Assembly (NCBI GenBank): GCA_949987565.1
Contig: OX465115.1
Span: 10,341,055-10,405,054 of the forward strand
DNA length: 64,000 nt
Reading direction: 5' to 3'
Origin: Luidia sarsii
Lineage: Eukaryota > Echinodermata > Asteroidea > Paxillosida > Luidiidae
Made by a program: the position numbers and the translations under genes
Notes under the pieces: generated by a model
The model's input: the letters and a program-made list of their open reading frames with translations, nothing else
What the model was told of the DNA's origin: nothing
Databases searched by the model: none
Shown here: piece by piece, positions 1 through 12,118 of the stretch
How positions within the stretch are numbered: the stretch's first letter is position 1
How the letters are laid out: each line of letters starts with the position of its first letter

Positions 1-1990
1 AAATTGCAAAGCGTAAACAAGTCAATTCCCTGGCCAAGTGGGACAGAAACAGACAACATGTCGTTTCCTGAGGCTTCAGAATAACTCCTCCGTCCCCTTC
101 TTCCGAGCCACTTCGCAACCGACTTGTATTTCTGTTCTCACGGGCGTCAAGATCGTGAATTGGTTTATACTTTGTCAGTGATTTCAACCGTAAAACCTCT
201 TTATTTTCAGAAACAATGTAGTCTTGTCTTAGTAGTTGTTGTAATACATAAATATATGAATTGTAGAGTCTGCTACTGAGAAATTGTCTAACGATGATTT
301 GCAGGGCTTTTTAATTAAGATATTGCACATTTAAAACTTTCATTTTGGCTATATTCGTCGCTTGGTCGTTTGCAACGGTTTTTATTCATCACCTGTATTA
401 ATTCTTGGTAAAAGTGTTTTAAGTCATAAAACAAGTGTGATAAGTTATAAAACAAGTGTTATAAGTCATAAAACATGTGTGATAAGTTATCAAACAGGTG
501 TTTTAAGTTAAAGTATTGCAACGTTAGCGTATTTTGGAGTAAGGTTAACGCTTTATTTTATAGCTTTCATTACACAGAACATGATGACTAGTTTATGAAT
601 GTTTGAACCTTGTGGTTTTTATTGATTTATTGGTCAACTGTTGCTTAATGATGTTGTGGAAGTTGTACCTTTAGCACAACTCTTTCGAAATTATAAGGAA
701 CTTTTGAGATGGTTGAGCACCCTTTGGCAACAAGTGCTGCACCTTTTGAATTTTGTTTTCGAGATCAAGATAAATTGAGAAAATGTGATAAGTTTTAGTT
801 CTAAAATTTTAGTTTCGATCCTAGCAGGACCTTTCTCAAAGGCAGAGAGACAAAACAGATACATGTACACGAAGGAAGGGGGAATAGAGAACTTTTTAGT
901 TCTCTAAATAAAATTAGAAGCGGACTTGATTTTCAGTTCACTGAAGTGACATTTTGGTGAAATTGTTATTCCAATTCAAAATGTTTGTTAAAGGTGAAGA
1001 ACACGATGGTTTTTAGCCGAACAGCGTCCGCTCTTCAAAATTGGTTTAACAATCAAATAAAAACAAACCTGTAAATCCGGATGTCATCGAAAGCAGCATA
1101 ACATAAGCAAAACCGTCACAGTTTTTACATCGAGTTTTAACGAAATGGCTGTCTGCTAAATTCAAAGGCGCAACCATTCGTTCGTGTAACGATAATGGTC
1201 GACTGAACGTGAGACTCGGCTTGTTGAAGTTGGACTGCTTTACGTCAACCCCGTACTTCATGACCAGCACGAATCCAAGGTCACCAAAGGGCTGTCAGCA
1301 TAATTATAATGAGCCAGCCGCGATGCACTGCAGCCTTGTTGCACTCTTGTAACTGTATTCACAATTTCTGTAAAGTGAACACAGAATCATCATTCTTTGC
1401 AACTCATTGATTATGTGAGATATGTTTGTCTCACCCTGCTAGAACTGCCCTTTATGAATGAGGTCCGACTAAGAGTTGTTCACACGGTCCTGCTGACCAC
1501 ACAGCTAGTCTATGGAGATAAAACCACTGCCTTGTCTACAAGTTAATTGTTAGACCAGATGTGCAATGTCGTTTAATGTCTTGCACTGATGGCCAGGGTT
1601 TTTGCCCAAGATCTTATGCCCTAGGCTCTATTTGCGAGACCCGTCACTTGATCTGTCCTGATTAGTAATTTCTGGGTATGAGTTGGCAGAATCTGTCTAG
1701 TTACAAACCACTGACCAATAGGCTGGGCCGCAAGAACCCTTTTCGAGCACATGGTCCGTCAGCTAGATGTAGCCGGAGATCACCCTGGCCTCCTCAAAAG
1801 CGGTCTCCTTCCCGATGAGGGAGAGTGTTTCCCGAGTGCCGCCTGCACTTGATTCAAGAAACTTTGTTTGTTCTACTACCCCTGACGTTGCGCTCTGTTT
1901 GTACAGGTAAGCTTACCCGCGTTATCCATCTTTCTTGTACGAGTCACGATAGGCTATTGTATTTTGTTAATGCGAGCACTACCTAGGTTA
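1..1990. repeat. Duplicated noncoding block, copy 1
   Basis: No gene is recognised here. Nearly the whole stretch reappears at 12608-15880. The second copy has about 73 bp extra near 12650-12722 and about 1.1 kb extra between roughly 12850 and 13980. Shared landmarks are the 21-bp tandem array, a Penelope-end remnant near 815-890, and a block near 1040-1270 that is open on the minus strand for 74 codons. That frame is broken in the second copy (a base is missing near 15130), so I do not call it a gene. This is a segmental or repeat duplication flanking transporter copy A on its left; the other copy lies to its right. Confidence 0.7.
421..504. repeat. Tandem 21-bp repeat, 4 units
   Basis: Four consecutive 21-bp units begin at 421, 442, 463 and 484. 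The consensus is close to AAGTYATAAAACAAGTGTGA followed by T. Units alternate between the CAT and TAT variants, suggesting a 42-bp higher-order step. The same array occurs at 14348-14431 inside the duplicated block. Confidence 0.8.
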
Positions 1991-3000
1991 AGGCAACTTC
2001 AAAACAAGGCTTACTAGCCCGATAAGGCTCGTATTATAATGCTGTTGACGAGCCTTTTTAAGTACCACTTATCTTCAAAACTAGTGTATCACCCAGCTAC
2101 GATAGTTTGGGTTTCCGACAAATTTTGTCATGTTGTGATCTTGCATTTGTACTTATGAAAATGTCATCAGGTGCTCATGTTCTGGTTGATTGTTTCGGTC
2201 CTGAGTATTTGGATGATTGGCAGTGAGATTTGGTACTCGAAGGTGCTCGACCGGCATGATCAAGTAAAAGTTATTTTAATACCGAAAAAAATAATGGATT
2301 GGGGTAATAATGGGGTTCTTTATTTCTCTTTGGAATTTGTTTTTCATTTGATTTTCAAAGAAACACAACTCAAATACCTGTGGGGGCGAGGGGGGCGACG
2401 ATCTCTCATGGGGAGGCTATACGCCCCCACGCCCCCCCCCCTCCGTAGCTACGCCGCTGGTTGAGTATTAATCTACAAATAGTAAGGTTACAAGCAAAGC
2501 CAATTGATGTTAAAACTTAATTTTCACAAACTGATCCATATCAATATGACCATGTAGCGGCAGACAGACAGCCAACATTTCGGAACGATGGCCGTGAATA
2601 CCTAGGAGTGCAATGACCGAACGATTAAACTTCATCGATGGACGAATTGTGCACGTAGCTGTATCACAGCAAGGTCACACACGGTGTTACCGCCACGATA
2701 TTAATTTATCGTTCGATCAAGCTTTATATTTATTTATTATTAGTGCCCCTTTGTCGCGACCCTCTCGCTCCATTTCATTCACAATCTCGTAATCTCTACG
2801 GGTTCTTGCTCTGGACACGCCCCCACTGTATTGTAAGACTTGACGAACTGCTCTTACTTTCTTAGCACACTCGAAAAAGAGGAAATTTAAATTATTGAGA
2901 ATAATGCGTGAAAGTGTAGGCTGGAGTGAACCGATCCTAATGCAGTCATTGTCCCTGGAAACTTGTAACTGTTGATGTGGATATGTCGAAATAAATGTCC
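1990..3000. other. Unassigned intergenic stretch
   Basis: No convincing gene is seen. A G-run/C-run patch lies near 2385-2450 (stretches of six to nine G or C) and could be quadruplex-prone. The longer minus-strand open frame at 2717-3142 runs into the foldback at 3012-3156 and is not supported as coding. Confidence 0.4.
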
Positions 3001-3011
3001 TCGTCTTAGTG

Positions 3012-3156
3012 TAGGAAGGTTTGCGGTGACCCCATGTATGAGGTCTATTAAAAGAAGAGGTGTGGTTCTGAAAAGAACCTGAGTGGTAACTTCTTTTCTG
3101 AACCACACCTCTTCCTTTAGGAGACCTTATACATGGTGTCACCGCAAACCTTCCTA
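3012..3156. repeat. Foldback of two Penelope-like family 2 tails
   Basis: Two arms of about 65 bp (3012-3077 and 3091-3156) are inverted copies separated by roughly 13 nt. Each arm ends in the GTGTCACCGCAAACC-type sequence found downstream of the family 2 tail at 16958. Read on the minus strand, the left arm contains GGTTCTTTTCAGAACC at 3064-3079. This is a histone-type hairpin with one stem pair changed from C-G to T-A relative to 16912-16927. The right arm has a decayed version. I interpret this as two head-to-head 3' tails. Confidence 0.7.
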
Positions 3157-3549
3157 TATTGATTCACCCACCATGCAAAAGCCTTAAATCTTATCTGGTC
3201 TTAGTGGTTCATGAATGTTTCTTTATTTTCTGTATGTTTCTGTTATTTTCCAGAGTTTGTAATGTGTTATTATAAATGTTTATTTCAAATTCACCGACTT
3301 CCCTGTGGGTTGTGTGCATTGAAACCTGGAAAATCACGACGACTGTGTCCGACTGTCACTCCTTTCGTCGTTGCTCGAATATGACGATGACACCGACTGC
3401 CTTGCTGTGACCGTGCAGTGAATTCAAATACCGGAGTACTATTAAGCCAGCAGGTGTTTGCATGCCTGTCTGCTTAGATACCCTTAAGATAAGTCCATAA
3501 AATGACCCCAACTGCTAATAAATATGCTAATAAATATGCACTGATTTTG

Positions 3550-4832
3550 TGGGCCTGACGTTTCGATCCTAGCAGGAACTTTCCCCAAGGCAGAGTGACA
3601 AGGACAAAACAGATACATGTTCACGAAGTAAGGGGAAGAGAGTGAAAAGGACACGGATGAGAATCAAAGGACAACTAGAAAAGCTGGTAGGGTGAGATCA
3701 ACAGCAATGGGAAGTGTAAGGAGTAGTGTAGGAATTAGTGAGAAGAGGGGAAAATAAAAAGTGAAAGGTGTGGAGGAGAATTGTTATCAGAAAGCTGCAT
3801 GGTGTTAGTCATTACCCTCCTGGATGTTGAGACCATATGTATAGTTGAATGGTCCGAAGACGCTTTATCCACAATTTCTCACGGCTAACCAGACAGCATT
3901 ACATACGGTGACCATGTGATTCTATGCCCAATACACTCATATCTGATATCGAATGATCAGTGAGATTGAAGTGATACCCAACAGGGGTGTCCATTTTACC
4001 GGTTTTGATTGTAGACCTATGGCCATAGAAGCGTTTTTAGGGTGTTGTTGGTCTCACCAACATACTGAACAATACAAACTCGACAAGAGATGAGGTTTAA
4101 TGTTTGAGGTAGTGCAAGTGATAGAGCCATTTGTCGTGTGGGTAGTTCCAGAGGATTTTCCATTGAAAGAGTATATTTCCTTGACATGTGTTTTGCAAAC
4201 AATGCATTTCGAGGTACACTTAAATGTACCAAATTTGGTGGGATGTGAAGTGTCCAAAGGGGAAACCTTTGCTCGGACATATAAGTCACGCATCAGCCAG
4301 ACGATCTGAAGTGTGGAGATTATGGTGGTTTTCCTAAGTTATCTTCCTAAGAGGAGGAAGAGAAGGGTGGTAGGAAGTAACTAAGGGAACATTGGGATTG
4401 TCCCTTGGGACCTGGTGGCTTTTGTTTGAGTACCGAACTTCTGGGAATGGAATAGATTTAAGCAATGGAATTCTTCACTTGGCGAGAACTATAGCCTCTC
4501 TAGCAACCAAGTTACTGGCAAGTACACGTGTATGACGGCGAAAGTCAGACTCATTGGAACATATGAGGCCCGGGCTGTAAGCTATATCAGTCTTACAGTG
4601 TCTGAGATGACAACTGGAGGCATGGATATATTGATGAGTGTCGGTGGGCTTAGAATACAAGTCACTAGTAAGTGTTGAGGTCTTTCCGGACGGTGACAAC
4701 CATAATTGTGGGTCTGCTGAAGAGACTGCTCCCATGTGAATTTGATAGTGCTTTGGAAGGAATTGATGTGTCAAAGAATGCATTCAAGCTGCTACCTTCC
4801 CTAGTCCAAATGAAGAAAACGTCATCTTTGTA
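3550..4832 (-). pseudogene. Penelope-like element family 1, 3' part (RT palm/thumb and GIY-YIG)
   Basis: This is the 3' portion of a Penelope-like retroelement on the minus strand, truncated on its 5' side at about 4832. From high to low coordinates it shows an RT catalytic-box remnant reading YKDDVFF (4811-4832), where the Asp pair is kept. A thumb segment with SKPTDTHQY and CSNESDFRRHTRV follows (around 4500-4680). The GIY-YIG endonuclease start, ISCRVCIVQYVGET, comes next (around 4040-4100). The end has the GTTTCGATCCTAGCAGGA-type signature (3560-3577). Frameshifts and stops break the frame, so it is a dead copy. Family membership rests on the RT plus GIY-YIG combination, which is typical of Penelope-like elements. 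Confidence 0.75.
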
Positions 4833-6240
4833 TGTTTGCAACATGATTGTATATCACTTGAAAATGCAATTAATTAGTGAGTTGCCTGTTTTTACAGCTC
4901 CCGGATATGGTTTAGTATTTATAATTAATCAAATAATGACCAAGGGTTTATTTTACCGTGCGAATCATATCTCGACTGATATCATTTACGTACGACTTAT
5001 ATCTTGTACATAACACTTACATCTTGTACGTAAGACTCATGAATAATGTCCTGTGGGTACAGGGTTTAACACGCACGTAGGAATGATATCTCTTAATTCC
5101 GGCTTCTGAATAATCCCCAGGGGTACTCGAATTAACTTGTACGGAGACGAGTTAGAAGTCATACATGTTAGAACGTGTCGAGAAATATGGAAAAGAAAAT
5201 TCACAGTGCTCTCACCCCTATTTTGTTGTACAGAGTTAGCCAACGGTTTTTACCCCTGTTTCATGTCATTTTCACCAGCGGTTTCCAAGGCCACATTCCC
5301 GGTTGTAAATGGCTAGAGGCAGTTTCAAAGTATCTGGGAGTTACAATTACATGCAAACCATACAGTACCTCTAAAGTGGTGGGGATCATACTGGTAATTG
5401 AATTAGCCATCCCTTAAGGCTGGAGCTTGCCAATGTAGATATCAAATTTTCTTTCCAAAAGTCTCTTTAGTGACTTGAATATGTACTTATCAGGTCAGAG
5501 ATCATCGGAAAAAACTTAGTTTCCAAAATTGCAGCATTGGGTTATTGCCATTTTCATTCTCGTAAAAGCGCATACCTTTGCATTAATTACTTAACATAAG
5601 ACCAGCTACCATAAATTCCATTATTTAATTAAAACCCTTAGAACCTTCCGATATCAAAAAAGCATACAAACCCTTATCAAAATAGGTAATTATTTAATAA
5701 AGTGTAGATTAATTAGCAGTGGGGGTAAATTAATTATTATGCATTTTACGGACTTCTCCGAAGAGTTCTCCCATTGGCAGGGAAGGATAGTCATGTGACA
5801 GCCCTTTAAAGGTGCAAACCGCCAAGTACAATCATGACGTAATCTCGGGTCCTACGGGATCAACAAATGGCATGAAACTTAGTTGAGAATTCGTGTATCC
5901 AAAAATTGACATCACATGACCATGACTTCATCACATGAATATTAATGAGGCATTCCTATTTTGGGGGCAAAATTGTCTAAAAAGGGACTTTTTTACAGGT
6001 TTTCAGAAACAGACATATATTTCTTGATTTCTCTTGATTCTTGTCTGCCTTACTTTCTATTTTGGCTGATTTGCATTTCCCCCTGAGGACCAAGGGTTTT
6101 CAACTGAGTTGATGTTTTTCTTTTGTTTTTAGTTCCCCGTAACCGTACGTTTGTCCAGGCTACAAAACCAAAGGAAATATTTGTACATATCCAACAAAGA
6201 CGAGTACTTGGCTACCACCAAAAACCATAATGTGTTTATT
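4833..6240. other. Unassigned intergenic stretch
   Basis: No gene is recognised. The stretch is AT-rich and has no open frame with family resemblance. A block around 5750-6000 resembles sequence near 8860-9140 in copy A intron 2, with phrases such as GGATACACC/TTTTGGATACAC and CATGACGTCAT-like sites, so it is probably an old dispersed repeat. Confidence 0.3.
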
Positions 6241-6740
6241 GCCGTTTGCTTTAGTAAAGCAAACTAATGTCTGGTGCTTGTAGTATGCATAAAGCGTTTG
6301 CTAAAATTGTGCTGATAATCGTAAATGTGCACATTATCAGTAGTTGTGCACATCAAAATTCAACATAATGACGTCGTCCTGTGTCACGATTCATCAAAAA
6401 TGCAATCAGGTGAATGTGACGTTATGTCATGAATTTGTATGGAGTCATGAATTAAAAATATTCACAATCCATCGAGAATATTTCCCACCATAGCTATTTT
6501 TGATATTTTTCTCTAATATATATTGGGGATATGGTTTATAATCGCCGGAGCCAAAAGGAAATGGCGTCACCAAAAAAATGTTTTGTAACACATACCAGTC
6601 AATGGCCAATGACCTTGAATTTTTGTTGAGTGTTAGTTATTGAGCCATACATGTAAAATCTTAAGTTTGGCACTGATTCACTATTTGTTTCGAATTAACA
6701 GGGAATTTTAGCTTTTTCGCCGCTTAAGCTTAGCGGAAAA
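6240..6740. repeat. Dispersed repeat copy (intron-2 repeat family)
   Basis: It shares long blocks with sequence in the second intron of every transporter copy, notably a segment with CCAAAAGGAAATGGCGTCA and another with GTTAGTTATTGAGCCATACA. It has the same orientation as the copies at 19250-19830 and 38340-38960, and is inverted relative to 9280-9920. It ends near a GC-rich CCGCTTAAGCTTAGCGG patch (6720-6736). No coding capacity is visible. It is probably a nonautonomous element. Confidence 0.6.
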
Positions 6741-6789
6741 GCTATATGTTTCGTTTTGATTTTTTCTTCTTTCCTTCTTCTTCTTCTTC

Positions 6790-7916
6790 TTCGTCTTCTG
6801 TAGGAACGACGAGGGCAATATTTTGCAATATAAAGTATGGTTGATTTGATTCTGTTTCATTGCAATAGACACATGTCACTCTCTGATCGCCCCCACCGTA
6901 CAATGCACCGTGTTGATCAGTAAGTTCACTGTAGAACAACAATTAAACGGTAATCTTGTTTGCGTCAACCCCGTGCCAACCGGATGTGGGTACATGGAAA
7001 CAATAATACATGACATTCCCTCGACCTAAGGTACGCCCTAATATCGGCTACCGATTTGTTTTCATATAGGGATAAGGTTGTACATATTTTTCACCGTCGA
7101 GGGTAGGAAGTTATTTGACCCCTCGGTGGTGGCACCTAGAGTTCATTCACAACCTTTGTGTGAAGGCACTTCGTCTGGACGCCGACCCGCACGAACTTTC
7201 TCTGCATGAGGGCAGAGCTGCTGTTTTTCCAGAGTTTGGTCCCGGAATTGGTACCGGCTCCGCACTTGCGACACGGACGTGGAGGCTAAATATTCCTTCG
7301 ACGGCTTTGAGGTGAAACTTGCAAAAATCACACAACTATAATATTAATAATAATAATAATAATAATTATCATTATTATATAACAACTAGTGTTGCACCTC
7401 TCAACCTTGTTGATGGGGGGCCAGCTGCACTTTTGTTTAACCTGTCATAATTGCTTTTTATATCTTTTTTTTTCTAATAGCGAAACTATACATGCATTTC
7501 TTTAATAAACAAATATATATTTTTCCCTTCCAATTACCTTAGCCCTGCGTAAAATGTAATGGTCCACCTCTACCAGGCAGTGTGAAGGGTGATTTTGGAC
7601 CTGTATTGCATTGGAGGTCCGTGTGTTGTTCACGAGTACCGCATGATTATGAATACAGGGGATTCGGGTTTTTGTTGTGTGGCAGAGCATACAGCACCTG
7701 GTCGCTTGAAATAAAATTTGATTCAATTGTCCGAGTGTGTTTAAAAATACCTTCGCCTGCTATGAGCATATGCATGCACTGATGAACTTGATCACTTTCG
7801 TCGTCTACGGTGACAATCGTACTGGGCATACTCATACACGTAAACTGCCGAAGCTACAGTCGTGGACTTCCTGCGTGTACTAGTGATATATTGAGTTCTC
7901 CTTTATAGCTGTCGAC
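6790..7916 (+). promoter_or_regulatory. Conserved 5' flank of transporter copy A
   Basis: This flank lies immediately upstream of the copy A start codon. Its distal part (6790-7340) reappears inverted at 30105-30640. The proximal part (7490-7916) matches the 5' flank of copy B (28409-28600 and 29850-29960) and fragments at 33030-33120, 53475-53540 and 57000-57130. Conservation across copies suggests that the promoter and 5'UTR were duplicated with the genes. A TAATAATAAT microsatellite lies at 7343-7378. Open frames of about 62 codons within 7115-7335 exist, but none is preserved clearly enough between copies to call a protein. Confidence 0.5.
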
Positions 7917-10900
7917 ATGGCCGAGCATGCGTGCGAGACCCAAAGAGGAGAGTTCACGTTGCATGGCTGCATCCTTACCATTTCGTATTTCTTCTCCATC
8001 ATGATATGGGAGGGCGTGTACAAGAGTCTGGGAGTGTTGCTGCCCACGCTGAGAGACCAGTTCACTACACACACGTGGATCATCGGCATCGTGACCTCGT
8101 TATTGGGAAGTGCATCGGCTGCATCAGGTATGTATGCTTCCCTGCAGTCATGTCAAGCAGGGGGTAGCATAAACGTGGAAATTGGTATACCGGGGAATGG
8201 ATTGTGCACCCCAATGAGGTCTGACAGAGAACAGTAATATGTAAAAATGTTTCTAACTGTGTACTGACTGTACTTTGTACTTTAAGTGTAGGTTGTTTTT
8301 AACAGCCAATCAGGTAAGCAAACTTCATATTTTGCGTCATAGCGTGTTGAGTTTTCTTCGTAGAGGGACATTCAATAATCTAGTGATTCCCGATGAATTC
8401 CGAATTAAACGTTATGTTCTATTCCAGGTATTCTCGCAGGGCCAATCGCAAGAAAACTCGGAAGTCGGAGATCGGTAATCGCCTGCACCCTGCTCCTGAA
8501 TTGTGGTCTGATCCTGGTTTCCGTAGCACCCAATGCAATATTCATGGCCATTCCGGCAACCATTCTAGTAGGTATGTACCCTGGTAAAGTTGATCACATA
8601 AAGACATCGTAATGTGGAAGAAACATGTTAACAAAACCAACATTAACTAGAGATTTATGTATGTTGACAAACAGAACGCTTTTCCACATCTGGTTCTCTT
8701 AGAACAAAATTGAAAGAAGTATATCATCGGGATTCGACCCGTTACCCTCCATTCCTACCTACGGTAAACTCAGGATTTGAAATGTCTTGCACAATAGCTA
8801 AATGCCCATCGAGATTGATTATTGGCTATTATTTGCCTAAAATCACGCATTTTGATGACGTCATGATTGTGTCCTTGCATTTTGGCCCCGGAGGGTGTTT
8901 CTAAACTACATCCCCAAAAGATTTTAAAAAATAATAAAAAAAATCGCCCCGTTGGCCAAATATGCTCAATTGAAAGTGAAAATCATAATAAAATAATGAC
9001 CTGATTTATATTTATAAGATGGCGTCAAAATCAATTGTGGGCAATTTTTGGATACACCTTTTCCCAACTAAGATATTGTGCAAAGTTAAAACCAATCGAT
9101 CTGTACTTTTGATAAAAATGGAGATTGAAATTTGCCCCTTTAAAGCGCTTGTCACAAGACACAAGATGGCGTCATGAAAATTTCAAGGATAATGTGCAAT
9201 ATAGGTAAGGTTGAGCTCTATGCATTTATTAAGTTGTAAAAAAATGGTAAAAGTGCCTTCCAGAACAAATCCCGAGAAAAAGAAGAAGAAGCGGCGGAAA
9301 AGCTAAAAATCCATGGTAATTCATATAGTTCAATAGTCAATCAGTGCCTGATTTAAGATTTCACATATATGGCTCAATAACTAACACTCCATTAAGTGTC
9401 AAGGTCATTGGCCAATGACTATAGTTTGTGTTATAAAATCTATTTTTTTGATGACGCCATTTCCTTTTGGCTCCGGCGATTATCAACCATATCCCAATAT
9501 AATAGAGATATTTTCATTTCATGACTTCATAAAAATTCATGACATAACGTTACATTCACCTGATTGCATTTTTGATGCATTTTTTCCTAATTGAGATATA
9601 GTGCAACCGAGGATCTATATGAACATATAATTTTGATAATAAAGGCGTTTGAAGTTTGCCCGTTTAATGCGCTGTCACGTGACACAGGACAATGTCATTA
9701 TGTTTAATGTTGATGTGCACAATTGCTGTTAATGTTCATAGTTACGGTCATGTGCACGATTTCAGCAAACGCTTTATGCATTTGCCAAATATGAAAATGA
9801 ATCCAAGGATGTTCAATGTTCAAAACAGTTTTTACAAATTTAGGGGAGAAGACGAAGACAAAAAATCAAACCAAGAACAATATCTTTTCGGCTTCGCTGA
9901 AGCGGCGGAAAAAGCAAACAAATAAACAAACATAAACCTGGAGGGAAAACACTCAAAAATATCACAAATAAACATGTCAAACACTAGGAAACTTTGGATA
10001 TTTTGCAAAGACGGATGAGCGGCTTCATTATGATGAACACTTCCAGCTCTTCCCATCTCATAGTCATTCTCTTGAATGTTGCAGGGTTATCCGTTGGCAT
10101 CTTTGACGTTATCATGCTGGGCTTGCTAGGAAGGCACTTCAGCAGGCATTTCAGTCTAGCATGTGGTATAGGTCACAGTGGCGGAGGAATCTCCCTCTTC
10201 ATTTTTGCACCCTTGACGCAACTGTTCCTGGAGACCTACGGCTGGAGAGGAGCGATGGTGCTCATCACTGCACTCTGTTGTCACTGCATCCCCTGTGCGA
10301 TGCTCATCACCGATGACAAGGCAGCGTACGACTCCGTGCCCGATAGAGATATCAGTGAGCAAGCCAACACCAACTCAAAGTCTTCAATGAAAGTGTTTCT
10401 CGTCGGTGTCTGCCAACGGGCAGGGATGGCGGTGTTGCTGGAGTCCAAATACTGGGTGATAGTCTTTAGCCGGCTCGCCGTCACCTTTTCAAACAGTTCG
10501 TGGCTGATATACTACGTTCCCCATCTCGAGGACAAAGGGTTTGCCTCGGAAGTGGCTGCCTCACTTTGCTCAGCAGCAGCTGTGGGCTACTTCTTGGGAA
10601 CCTTTATCTGGTCACCTTTCATCGACAGAGGCTACGTGCGATGCACCACTGCGTTGATCGTGAGCAGTCTGATGTTAGGCGTGTCGTTTATCGTCGATCC
10701 CTGGGTGAACAGCGTTCTGGGCTACGTGTTTGTCACCTTTCAGTGCGGTCTATTCATTGCTGCAATGTACACGCTCGATGACATTTTGGTGAAAGAAGTC
10801 TTTGGTGCCGAGGAGTTGCCGAATGCTTACGCTTGGCTGAAACTTGCTCTTGTGATTGTGATGTTACCTTCGGGATTTTTGCCAGGTAAGAATTAATAAT

Positions 10901-12118
10901 TTCGGTTTTAATCACTAAAGCTCCATTGACACGTCTAACAATCTATCAACGCAATACATTTGGATGCATGCGGAATGATATTACTTTCAGGTTGTTGCCA
11001 GGTAAATTGCATCAGAGTTTCCAATATAATTTACACGAGCTCCGTTTCCATGTCGCATTGGTACCATTCTAACGCCACTATAGGATCAACGCCTGTTCCC
11101 TGTTTTTCAATACACGTCCCAGTGCCTTCATCATGGTGCAACAGGATTGTATACGCCGAGAATACTAGTATTCAGACATCTGGCAAAAGAGACTAAAAGC
11201 GAATTCGTAACAATTCAAACAGTGTAACCAGGGGACAAAACTAAAATATCACAATGGTTCACTCTTGTAATACACGCATTTTGCAATGGTTCATGTGGCA
11301 ATATTTTAAGAAATTTACCCGTCACAAAATCCTTCTATGTCATTTAGGACTCAATATGACTCAATTCATTAACTCAATCCATTGCACATTTTTACTCATT
11401 TATCTGCTCATTTGCTAAATTTACTGCACACTAACCAGCTCCTTATCCCTGACCCCAGGGTAACTAGGGAGGCAAAGTCGTCAACTTAACCTTGATGTCT
11501 TGACAGATGCCCCATTACAGGATAAACTGAGATTTCAGTTGCAGTGCAATTTTGGGCTAGGTGTGGCAGGTTAAAAACCAATTGGAGGGAAAAAGATGTC
11601 CCCATTGTGATTTCATCGAGGATTACCATTTACTGATTTGATTTCCTCATTTGCTCAATTCATTGCTACTTTCCCATTATATATATGTCATGTCAATGCT
11701 CATTGAAATAAATTTAAGGGACCGTCAATGCTTACTTATTGTTATGCTCTATTTACTGTAATTCTTTGGCCAAAGGAATATCTTCATTTGCTATGCATAT
11801 CACATTGATTGTTTTTTAAATACTTTATTGAATATTTAAACATTAATTACGTCTGTTTGTAATTAGTAATCGAGTAATTCGAATCTAAGCACTCACAAGA
11901 ATGAGCAGCAGTCATTACGCCAAAAGTGGGAGTCACATGAGTTGATATCAGATTACCCCCAAAACACTGATTTCCTAACGTTATTGCCTTCGTTTCAATT
12001 GACAGGTTGGTTATACGACGCCACGGGAAGCTATGACATGGCTTTCATCATCATTGGATGTGTGCCATGTGCTGCTCTCATTCCCCTGGTCATCGGACTC
12101 GTCCTGAAAAAAATTTAG
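7917..12118 (+). CDS. Monocarboxylate-transporter-like protein, copy A (4 exons, 422 aa)
   Basis: The exons are 7917-8127, 8428-8571, 10085-10885 and 12006-12118. All junctions are GT-AG and every intron is phase 1; the coding length is 1269 nt and the stop is TAG. The product is a major facilitator superfamily membrane protein of the SLC16/MCT type. These proteins move monocarboxylates or related small molecules across the plasma membrane; the substrate cannot be read from the sequence. Evidence: EGVYKSLGVLLPTL in the first helix (exon 1), GPIARKLGSRRS at the first cytoplasmic loop (exon 2), and a form of the second MCT signature, HFSRHFSLACGIGHSGGGIS (start of exon 3). A polar central loop follows around residues 195-235, with SVPDRDISEQAN, and then the second six-helix half with FIWSPFIDRGY. 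The C-terminus is very short, ending LVLKKI. Intron 1 is only 300 bp. An AATAAA lies at 12496-12501. The frame is intact and the gene is probably functional. Confidence 0.85.
9280..9920 (-). repeat. Dispersed repeat in copy A intron 2
   Basis: This is the copy A counterpart of the repeat in intron 2 of copies B, C and D, inverted relative to the copy at 6240-6740. It carries GCGGCGGAAAAGC near 9291 and GCGGCGGAAAAAGC near 9902 as repeated boundary motifs. Inside it is the block with GACGCCATTTCCTTTTGGCT. A 77-codon open frame at 9692-9925 is not shared intact with other copies and is not called. Confidence 0.55.
10991..11001 (+). other. Candidate 11-nt microexon or splice-donor duplicate, copy A
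   Basis: GTTGTTGCCAG is preceded by TTTCAG and followed by GTAAAT, about 105 bp into intron 3. It imitates the end of exon 3 (TTTTTGCCAG then GTAAGA). The same arrangement exists in intron 3 of copies B, C and D. Including 11 nt would shift the frame, so use would be regulatory or it is a silent duplicate of the exon edge. Confidence 0.4.

Noticed and set aside
2717..3142. 141-codon minus-strand open frame
   Set aside because: Its first half is one arm of a repeat foldback, and the rest has no resemblance to a protein family.
10500..10781. 93-codon frame inside transporter exon 3, repeated in copies B, C and D
   Set aside because: It is an out-of-frame shadow of the transporter exon, conserved only because the exon is conserved.
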